54,650 nucleotides of DNA. Origin: SIG455 sp045659025 (GTDB lineage: Bacteria > Bacillota > Clostridia > UMGS1810). The DNA lies in NCBI GenBank assembly GCA_045659025.1, contig JAZOWA010000051.1:1-54650 (forward strand), given 5' to 3'. Both the position numbers and the translations under genes were made by a program. This document shows, one piece after another, positions 48,603 to 54,650 of this stretch. Position 1 is the first letter of the stretch. Every line of letters begins with the position of its first letter. The notes under the pieces were generated by a model. The model worked only from the letters and a program-made list of their open reading frames with translations. It had not been told where the DNA came from and did not search any database.

Positions 48603-50687
48603 ATGCAGAGAAAATTTACTACCACATTAGCAGGCCGTGAACTCACTATTGAAACTGGCGAAATGGCTCAGCTTTCAAACGGTTCTGTACTCGTACGCTA
48701 TGGTGATACCGTAGTTATGGCAAACGTTACCGCATCAAAGAAGCCCCGTGATGGTGTGGACTTCTTCCCCTTGAGTGTTGACTATGAAGAGAAGCTTTAC
48801 TCAGTAGGTAAAATCCCCGGAGGCTTTCTTCGTCGTGAGGGTAAGCCTTCCGACAAAGCGATTCTCACATCCCGTGTAATTGACAGACCTATCCGTCCCT
48901 TGTTCCCCAAGGATTACCGCAATGATGTAAGTATCGTTACCACCGTAATGAGTGTTGATATTGACAACTCTCCCGAGATTGCGGCTATGATCGGTGCATC
49001 AGCAGCTCTTTCAATTTCCGACATTCCCTTCGCAGGTCCTATTGGTGGTGTATCTGTTGGTCTTGTTGATGATGAGTTCATTATCAACCCCAACCTGGAG
49101 CAGAGAGGCAAGAGCCGTCTCCAGCTTACCGTTGCAGGTACTAAGGAAAAGGTTGTTATGATTGAAGCAGGAGCAAGCGAAGTTAAAGAGGACGTTATGT
49201 TCGACGCTATCGTTTACGCTCATGAAGAGATCAAGAAGATCTGTGACTTCATTCAGACAATGGTAGATGAAATCGGCAAACCCAAGCACGAGTATATCTC
49301 AGCCGATATCAACCACGACCACTATGATGCAGTTAAAGCTTACGCATACGATAAAGTTTGTGAAGCAATCGATACAGACGACAAGACAGTAAGAGACGCT
49401 AATATGGCAGTTGTTACTGATGATGTTGTTGCTCACTTTGCAGAGGAGATTCCCGAGCTTGAAGCAGAGATCGGCGAGATTCTCTACAAATTGCAGAAGG
49501 AAATCGTAAGAAAATGGCTCATTAAAGACCACAGACGTGTTGACGGCAGAGGCATTTTGGAAATCCGTCCCTTGAGTTCAAGGGTTGGCATCCTCCCCAG
49601 AGTACACGGTTCAGGTCTCTTCTCCAGAGGTCAGACTCAGGTTCTCACAGTTGCTACCCTCGGTGCGCTCCGTGATGAGCAGATGCTCGATGGTATTGAC
49701 GAGTGCGCATCCAAGAGATATATGCACCACTATAACTTCCCCTCATACAGCGTTGGCGAGACCAAGCCCTCCAGAGGCCCCGGCAGACGTGAGATTGGTC
49801 ACGGTGCATTGGCAGAACGTGCTCTTGAGCCCGTAATTCCTTCCAAAGAGGAATTCCCTTATGCAATCCGTCTCGTATCTGAGGTTCTCTCTTCCAATGG
49901 TTCTACCTCACAGGGTAGTGTCTGCGGTTCAACTCTTGCACTTATGGATGCAGGTGTACCGATTAAGGCACCTGTTGCAGGTATCTCCTGCGGTCTCGTT
50001 ACCGATGGCGATGACTACCTCACAATGGTAGATATCCAGGGTCTTGAAGACTTCTACGGCGATATGGACTTCAAGGTAGCAGGTACTAAAGAAGGTATCA
50101 CCGCAATCCAGATGGATATCAAGATTGATGGTCTTACCTATGATATAATCAAGCAGGCGCTTCAGCAGACAAGAGATGCTCGTTATCACATTATTGACGA
50201 GGTACTTCTCAAGGCAATCGAAGCTCCCAGAACAGAGCTTTCACCCTATGCTCCCAAGATTGTTACAATGCAGATTCACCCCGATAAGATCCGTGAAGTT
50301 ATCGGTACAGGCGGTAAGGTTATCCAGAAGATTATCGCAGATACCGGTGTACAGATTGATATCGAGGACGATGGCAGCATCTTCATTCTTTCTCCCGATT
50401 CTGCAGCAGCAGATAAGGCAGTTAAGATTATCGAAGGTATCGTAGCAGAGCCCGAGGTTGGCAAGACTTACTTCGGTAAAGTAATGCGCATTATGGACTT
50501 CGGTGCATTCGTAGAGTTTCTTCCCGGAAAGGAAGGTCTTGTACACATCTCCAAGCTTGATAACAAGCGTGTAGAGAAGGTAGAAGATGTGGTAAGCGTT
50601 GGCGATGAGATAATCGTTAAGCTTATCGAGATCGACAAGATGGGCAGAATCAATCTTTCCAGAAAAGACGCTCTTCCCAAAGAATAA
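48603..50687 (+). CDS. pnp: polyribonucleotide nucleotidyltransferase (PNPase)
   Basis: PNPase degrades RNA phosphorolytically from the 3' end. The 694-residue protein has two RNase PH domains (about 1-210 and 300-545) and a KH domain (about 555-610, IGTGGKVIQKIIADTG). An S1 domain ends it (GKVMRIMDFGAFVEFLPGKE onward). GDGDDYLTM-type acidic residues (DGDDYLTMVDIQGLEDFYGD) mark the active site. The start follows CAGGAGGA. Confidence 0.97.
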   Translation: MQRKFTTTLAGRELTIETGEMAQLSNGSVLVRYGDTVVMANVTASKKPRDGVDFFPLSVDYEEKLYSVGKIPGGFLRREGKPSDKAILTSRVIDRPIRPLFPKDYRNDVSIVTTVMSVDIDNSPEIAAMIGASAALSISDIPFAGPIGGVSVGLVDDEFIINPNLEQRGKSRLQLTVAGTKEKVVMIEAGASEVKEDVMFDAIVYAHEEIKKICDFIQTMVDEIGKPKHEYISADINHDHYDAVKAYAYDKVCEAIDTDDKTVRDANMAVVTDDVVAHFAEEIPELEAEIGEILYKLQKEIVRKWLIKDHRRVDGRGILEIRPLSSRVGILPRVHGSGLFSRGQTQVLTVATLGALRDEQMLDGIDECASKRYMHHYNFPSYSVGETKPSRGPGRREIGHGALAERALEPVIPSKEEFPYAIRLVSEVLSSNGSTSQGSVCGSTLALMDAGVPIKAPVAGISCGLVTDGDDYLTMVDIQGLEDFYGDMDFKVAGTKEGITAIQMDIKIDGLTYDIIKQALQQTRDARYHIIDEVLLKAIEAPRTELSPYAPKIVTMQIHPDKIREVIGTGGKVIQKIIADTGVQIDIEDDGSIFILSPDSAAADKAVKIIEGIVAEPEVGKTYFGKVMRIMDFGAFVEFLPGKEGLVHISKLDNKRVEKVEDVVSVGDEIIVKLIEIDKMGRINLSRKDALPKE

Positions 50688-50695
50688 TCACACAA

Positions 50696-50728
50696 CCAAG
50701 ACGTGGACGAAAGTCCACGTCGTGTTGG
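50696..50728 (+). terminator. hairpin after pnp
   Basis: ACGTGGAC-GAAA-GTCCACGT is a perfect 8-bp stem with a stable tetraloop, loosely enclosed by CCAA/TTGG. There is no T-run, so it may protect the mRNA end rather than terminate. Confidence 0.5.
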
Positions 50729-50772
50729 CTATAAGAGAAAATTTTGATACTTAAGATCAGGAGGCAACGCCT

Positions 50773-51924
50773 ATGCGAGAAAATATAGACAAAAGAAAAC
50801 ACAAGAGAAAACAGCGCAAGAATATCATCCTTGCCATTGTTGTTGTGTGCCTTATTATCTCCACCGCTTGTACTCTGTATATGAATATTGATAACCCCCT
50901 TTTGCGTAATGTGTTTTCAGGGTTCGGTCTTGATGTGGTAAGTGATGATACCATAGACTTTGATAAGACCGAGAAATATGCTATTGGTTCTTGTGATGGT
51001 AATGCGGTTATTTCAAGGAGCACTGCCACCGTTTGTGTGGATAGCAATATGAATCCTGTGTGGGAGATAGCCGACAGCAATCCCTTCCCCATACTCAAAT
51101 CCAAGGGTAAATACGTTCTTAAGTATAATTTTGATGGTGAAAACGCATATATTATTAAAAACGGCAAGACTATAGAGCTTGTGACAGGTAATCCCGTTAT
51201 CGGCGGTACTGTGAACGAGAATGGTTATAGTGCCATTATCACAAGGGAGAAGGGTTATAAATCCCAGATAATCGTATTTTCCGATAAGGGTGAAGTACTC
51301 TATAAATGGCATAGTGCCGATACCTACATTACCGATGCAATGGTAGGTCCCGATAACCGCACCCTTGCGGTAGCGTCTATTGACTTTACCACCAACATTA
51401 CCACCGGCGAGCTTATGTATTTTAACTTCTATCAGGAGAAACCCTATGCAGGCAAGATATTGGATAACAACCTGGTTCTCCGCCTTGATTTCACTGATAA
51501 GAACTCCCTTCTTGTTGTAGGTGATTCTGCATCAGGTGTGTATAACCTCAATGGTGAGGAGAAGGCGTTTTATTCCTATGACGGCAAGAAACTTTCCAAC
51601 TATGCCATAAGCCCTTCAGGCAATCTCATTCTTGCCATTGACGACAGTGACTCAGTTATGACGGGCACCAATATCATAATCCTCAGCAAGAAGCTGAAGG
51701 AAAAGGGTACCTATGTTTCCGATGGTGCCATAAGGAGTATTGATGCTACGGACAGCTCTGTGCTTCTTGTGTCAGACCGCACCTTGTCTGTTATCAGCAA
51801 CCGCGGTAACGAAATCAAGAAGCTCGATGTAAACAAAGATGTGAAGAACGCCGTTCTGTTTGGTAACGGCAAGGATGCATTGATTACTGCGGGCAGTATG
51901 GCAGAGCTTGTAAATCTTAAATAA
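50773..51924 (+). CDS. DUF5711 family protein
   Basis: This 383-residue protein has a very basic N-terminus (DKRKHKRKQRKN), one membrane helix (about 17-37) and an extracellular domain of short repeated beta strands resembling a beta-propeller. Repeat-like elements include VFSDKGEVLYKWHS, YNLNGEEKAFYSYDGKK and ISNRGNEIKKLDV. DUF5711 proteins are uncharacterised. It is probably co-transcribed with the CvpA and CorA genes that follow at 20-bp spacing. Confidence 0.75.
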   Translation: MRENIDKRKHKRKQRKNIILAIVVVCLIISTACTLYMNIDNPLLRNVFSGFGLDVVSDDTIDFDKTEKYAIGSCDGNAVISRSTATVCVDSNMNPVWEIADSNPFPILKSKGKYVLKYNFDGENAYIIKNGKTIELVTGNPVIGGTVNENGYSAIITREKGYKSQIIVFSDKGEVLYKWHSADTYITDAMVGPDNRTLAVASIDFTTNITTGELMYFNFYQEKPYAGKILDNNLVLRLDFTDKNSLLVVGDSASGVYNLNGEEKAFYSYDGKKLSNYAISPSGNLILAIDDSDSVMTGTNIIILSKKLKEKGTYVSDGAIRSIDATDSSVLLVSDRTLSVISNRGNEIKKLDVNKDVKNAVLFGNGKDALITAGSMAELVNLK

Positions 51925-51944
51925 ATATCAAAGGAGGATGCATT

Positions 51945-52568
51945 ATGATTCTTGATATTGTATATCTGGCAATAGCACTTGTCTGTATAACCCTCGGTAT
52001 GAAAAAAGGACTTGTGCGTTCAGTGTGTAATGTGTTTTCCTTTTTGATTTCAGCTATAGTTGCCTTTGCGCTGTATCATCCTGTGACGAAGTTTGTTACC
52101 GCATCACCTGTAGGAACTTTTATAACCGATAAAATCACGGCATCCTTTAAGATGCCACAGGTGGATTTGACATCTCTTCCCGTATTTTTGAGGGGTGCCT
52201 TTGAATCCTCCCTCAATGCCACGGGCGAAGCGGTGAACGTCCTTACCACAGATATTGCGGGAGTGGTTATAGGCGTAATATCTGTTGTGATCACCATAAT
52301 TGTGGTTAAGCTCCTGATATCCCTCACGCTCAAGCTTCTTGACGTTTTTGCCAAATTCCCCGTTATAAAGCAATTTAACGGCATTCTGGGTGGCGCGTTC
52401 GGAGTGTTGAGTGCGTATTTCTGGATATCATTATTGGCGGTTGCCATATCCTACATAAGTGTTCTGCCTGTGGCAGAGGGTATAAGACCCATGCTCGAGG
52501 GTTCGTCCCTTTCACCGGTTATTGCAGAGAACAATCTTATTCTCAAGGTGTTTTCGGGCACAAAATAA
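51945..52568 (+). CDS. CvpA family membrane protein
   Basis: This 207-residue protein has four membrane helices. LGMKKGLVRSVCNVFSFLIS near the start and FNGILGGAFGVLSAYFWISL later fit the CvpA/colicin V production family. Its role in Firmicutes is not established. It starts behind AAAGGAGG, 20 bp after the DUF5711 gene. Confidence 0.8.
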   Translation: MILDIVYLAIALVCITLGMKKGLVRSVCNVFSFLISAIVAFALYHPVTKFVTASPVGTFITDKITASFKMPQVDLTSLPVFLRGAFESSLNATGEAVNVLTTDIAGVVIGVISVVITIIVVKLLISLTLKLLDVFAKFPVIKQFNGILGGAFGVLSAYFWISLLAVAISYISVLPVAEGIRPMLEGSSLSPVIAENNLILKVFSGTK

Positions 52569-52590
52569 TTTGCGGATATGAGGTGATATA

Positions 52591-53529
52591 ATGATTAAAT
52601 ATTATAAGACAGAAGACAACATCACCAGAAGCATCGACTCATTGGAGAAAAATTGCTGGATTAATATGGTTAATCCTGATAGTTCAGAGCTTGAATATAT
52701 CTCTACCACCCTGGGTATTGAGAAGGATTTTCTTCTCTCTGCACTTGACGAGGAGGAGAGTTCCCGTATAGAGGTGGAGGATAACAATCAGATTCTCACT
52801 ATTATAGACGTCCCTACCGCGGAGGAAGAGGATGGAGCGATAATGTATTCCACCATGCCTCTTGGTATAATCGTTACTGCGGATAATATTATCACCGTAT
52901 GTCTTAAAGAGAATTCTATTATATCCGAGTTTGAAATGGGCAGAGTAAGGGGTATGATCACCAATTTTAAGGCGAGATTCATATTCCAGATTCTCTATCG
53001 TATCTCCGTAAGATATCTCCAGTACCTTAAGCAGATAGATAAAATCTCTCAGGATGTGGAGCGTCAACTCCGTAAATCCATGAAGAATCAGGAACTCATC
53101 CAGCTTCATGATCTGGAAAAGAGCTTGGTGTACTTCTCCACGTCATTAAAAGCCAATGAGGCGACTATCAAGAAACTATCCCGTGGCAGAATAATCAAGC
53201 TTTATGAGGAAGACGAGGACTTGCTAGAGGATGTATTGGTAGAGCTCAGTCAGGCGATAGAGATGTGTAATATTTACTCATCAATCCTGTCGGGTACAAT
53301 GGAGGCCTTTGCGTCCATAATATCCAATAACCTCAACATTGTAATGAAATACCTTGCCTCCATTACGATTATAATGGCGGTGCCCACTATGATAGCATCA
53401 TTTTATGGCATGAACGTTGGATCAATTCCTTTGGCGACTTCGCCCTTTGCATTTTGGATAGTGGTGGGAGTGTCTGCTGCGGCAACGGCTATTGCAGGTC
53501 TGATTCTCAAAAAAAGTAAAATGATGTGA
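52591..53529 (+). CDS. corA: CorA family divalent cation transporter
   Basis: CorA channels pass Mg2+ or Co2+. The 312 residues form a soluble alpha/beta N-terminal funnel, long stalk helices (about 130-245), and two C-terminal membrane helices. The ion-filter motif is GMN in SFYGMNVG (about 272-274). The end is basic (KKSKMM). The start follows ATGAGGTGA, 22 bp after the CvpA gene. Confidence 0.93.
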   Translation: MIKYYKTEDNITRSIDSLEKNCWINMVNPDSSELEYISTTLGIEKDFLLSALDEEESSRIEVEDNNQILTIIDVPTAEEEDGAIMYSTMPLGIIVTADNIITVCLKENSIISEFEMGRVRGMITNFKARFIFQILYRISVRYLQYLKQIDKISQDVERQLRKSMKNQELIQLHDLEKSLVYFSTSLKANEATIKKLSRGRIIKLYEEDEDLLEDVLVELSQAIEMCNIYSSILSGTMEAFASIISNNLNIVMKYLASITIIMAVPTMIASFYGMNVGSIPLATSPFAFWIVVGVSAAATAIAGLILKKSKMM

Positions 53530-53535
53530 ACCCAC

Positions 53536-53564
53536 TTGTAATTTGAAGTTTTTTGTGTTAAAAT
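53536..53564 (+). promoter_or_regulatory. promoter of ireB
   Basis: TTGTAA (53536-53541), a 17-bp spacer, then TAAAAT (53559-53564), 33 bp before the start codon. Confidence 0.55.
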
Positions 53565-53597
53565 TCTAATATAAGATATAAAAAGGCGGTGCATACT

Positions 53598-53849
53598 ATG
53601 GATATGAATAACACTATGCAGTTCAAGGTAGAGGCGGAGGAGAAGAATCACGTTCGTGAGATTCTCAAGATAGTCTATGAGGCCTTGAAGATTAAGGGAT
53701 ACAACCCCATCAATCAGATAGTAGGATATATTATGTCCGGTGACCCCACATATATCACTGGTTACAATAGTGCCCGCAGTCTTATCGGCAGACTGGAAAG
53801 GGACGAGATAATCGAGGAGATTGTCACCGAATATCTTAAAAATCTTTGA
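53598..53849 (+). CDS. ireB: IreB family regulatory phosphoprotein (UPF0297)
   Basis: IreB is a small protein phosphorylated by the PASTA kinase IreK in Enterococcus and affects antibiotic resistance. The 83 residues contain the family run ALKIKGYNPINQIVGYIMSG, DPTYITGYNSAR and LIGRLERDEIIEEI. I chose ATG 53598, placed well after AGGCGGTG, over GTG 53589 inside that site. In most Firmicutes ruvX follows; here a terminator does. Confidence 0.92.
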   Translation: MDMNNTMQFKVEAEEKNHVREILKIVYEALKIKGYNPINQIVGYIMSGDPTYITGYNSARSLIGRLERDEIIEEIVTEYLKNL

Positions 53850-53860
53850 TAGATAATTTA

Positions 53861-53891
53861 AGGAGCACGGGCTTTTGCCCTGCTCCTTTTT
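53861..53891 (+). terminator. terminator after ireB
   Basis: AGGAGCA pairs with TGCTCCT, with CGGGC/GCCC pairing inside, followed by TTTTTG. Confidence 0.85.
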
Positions 53892-53904
53892 GATTTGAAA
53901 TGAA

Positions 53905-53936
53905 AAGGCAGAGGATAACCTCTGCCTTGTTTTATT
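53905..53936 (+). terminator. second tandem terminator after ireB
   Basis: A perfect 10-bp stem, AAGGCAGAGG / CCTCTGCCTT, with an ATAA loop, followed by GTTTTATTTT. It lies 13 bp after the first terminator. Bases 53937-54017 hold nothing I can identify. Confidence 0.8.
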
Positions 53937-54017
53937 TTAGTCTTTGTCCGAGATAAGTATTGGTGTGAATAACAGACCTTTTTATTCATTTTCTATGAAT
54001 ACTCATAGGCAAATGAA

Positions 54018-54053
54018 AAGGGGCAAGGTGTATTTCAACCTCGCCTCTGTGAG
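54018..54053 (-). terminator. probable terminator of the GNAT gene
   Basis: On the minus strand GAGGCGAGGT pairs imperfectly with ACCTTGCCCC, followed by TTTTC. It lies 35 bp after the stop of the acetyltransferase. Confidence 0.5.
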
Positions 54054-54087
54054 TTAGTATGTGTTATTCAGTTCACCAAATTGGTAT

Positions 54088-54528
54088 TTATCGTTTTAAT
54101 CGAACGAGATATTCCGTTGTATCTTCTTCAAGCTTTTTATCAGTTGTCACATTAAAACCGTGTCGCTCATAAAAGCGAATGGCACGGACATTCTTTTCTA
54201 ATGCCCATAATGTGTTCGCTTTGTGTTCCACGATTGCATATTTCAAAAGATATGAACCGATAGATTTGCCTTGCAATGCAGGTTCTACAAAAAGTTTCTT
54301 TATCTCGCTATTCTCAATTTGAATAACGCCTTTAATAGCGCCATCATCATATACCCACATATTCCCAACAACATCCTCATATTGTTTGGCAACCTTTGAA
54401 ACCTGGAGTTCATTGAAGTAATAATCATCGTTTTGGAATATAGGATAAAAGTTCAATCTGTAATTAAATATCACTATCTCTGCTATTCGTGATAAATCAG
54501 CGATAGTCGCTTGTCTGACATTCTCCAT
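54088..54528 (-). CDS. GNAT family N-acetyltransferase
   Basis: This acetyl-CoA-dependent acetyltransferase has 146 residues. Motif A reads KLFVEPALQGKSIGSYLL, in which QGKSIG matches the acetyl-CoA pyrophosphate loop. Motif B contains VRAIRFYERHGF. The target cannot be read. Composition is more AT-rich than the neighbouring genes, so it may be a recent arrival. Single gene, convergent with ireB. Confidence 0.88.
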   Translation of the reverse strand: MENVRQATIADLSRIAEIVIFNYRLNFYPIFQNDDYYFNELQVSKVAKQYEDVVGNMWVYDDGAIKGVIQIENSEIKKLFVEPALQGKSIGSYLLKYAIVEHKANTLWALEKNVRAIRFYERHGFNVTTDKKLEEDTTEYLVRLKR

Positions 54529-54596
54529 ATCTCACACCTATAAATTCAAGTTTGTCCAACTGCTTTTTTATTCTAACACATAGTTGCAGCGTATAC

Positions 54597-54633
54597 AAGA
54601 AACAGTTCCGGCAGATCATGCTGCTGGGACTGT
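54597..54633 (-). terminator. terminator of a gene beyond the right edge
   Basis: A 13-bp stem, ACAGTTCCGGCAG (54602-54614) with CTGCTGGGACTGT (54621-54633), includes two G-U pairs. On the minus strand it is followed by TTTCTTGT, so it would end a minus-strand transcript entering from the right. Bases 54529-54596 hold only the AT-rich upstream region of the GNAT gene. Confidence 0.55.
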
Positions 54634-54650
54634 AACTGTTTAACAAGCCC

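Overview
The window looks like core chromosome from a spore-forming, meso-diaminopimelate-type member of Clostridia, at a guess Oscillospirales-like. The supporting evidence is: dipicolinate synthase genes (dpaA-dpaB), spoVG and veg; a murE ligase with the DNPR motif; a lysine riboswitch over dapA-lysA; the clostridial block yajC / TIGR04086 / SCIFF peptide / SCIFF maturase; and a Firmicutes-type mraZ-to-ftsZ cluster. No prophage, transposase, integrase or CRISPR array was found. The assignment rests on recognising protein families and motifs by eye; no database search was run.

Layout. 1-860: 3' part of a 5S rRNA, a degenerate tRNA-Asn copy, an intact tRNA-Asn, and hairpin-rich filler that repeats pieces of that tRNA. 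862-2191: two AT-rich genes of unknown function. 2206-4664: a glycoside-hydrolase-like gene, a tRNA-dihydrouridine synthase, and the 3' remnant of an L-rhamnose isomerase gene. 4786-6039: a Na+-pumping decarboxylase beta subunit with a tiny gamma-like subunit. 6187-6528: no protein gene, but a promoter, nested helices and a strong terminator, i.e. a probable structured RNA that I cannot name. 6591-8052: small unknown, YgjV and CarD proteins. 8148-10566: yajC, TIGR04086, and the SCIFF ranthipeptide with its radical SAM maturase. 10574-13055: lysine riboswitch, dapA, lysA. 13096-16977 (minus): esterase-like hydrolase, secreted NAGPA-domain protein, YitT.

17146-21804: a murJ-like flippase, DUF5693 and csaB. 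21928-23387: dpaAB. 23427-27861 (minus): mnaA-like epimerase, tagO-like transferase, trpS and an aminotransferase. Together murJ-like, DUF5693, csaB, mnaA and tagO suggest an undecaprenyl-linked, pyruvylated wall polysaccharide of the kind that anchors S-layer proteins. 28032-28376: tRNA-Ser(GGA) followed by an 82-bp perfect direct repeat of its 3' end plus terminator. 28583-31420: AGCS symporter, recR, veg, spoVG.

31586-46467 is the division and cell-wall cluster: promoter, MraZ operator of four boxes exactly 10 bp apart, then mraZ, rsmH, ftsL, a PASTA penicillin-binding protein, murE, murF, mraY, ftsW, murG, murA, ftsQ, DUF881, sbp and ftsZ. murC, murD and ftsA are absent from it. 46546-50687: nrdR, dusB, rpsO and pnp, the last two with structured leaders. 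50773-53849: DUF5711, CvpA, CorA, IreB. The right end carries an AT-rich GNAT acetyltransferase and a terminator belonging to a gene beyond the edge.

The most interesting unexplained signals are the structured RNA near 6.2-6.5 kb and the repeated, hairpin-rich duplications of tRNA 3' ends at both tRNA loci.
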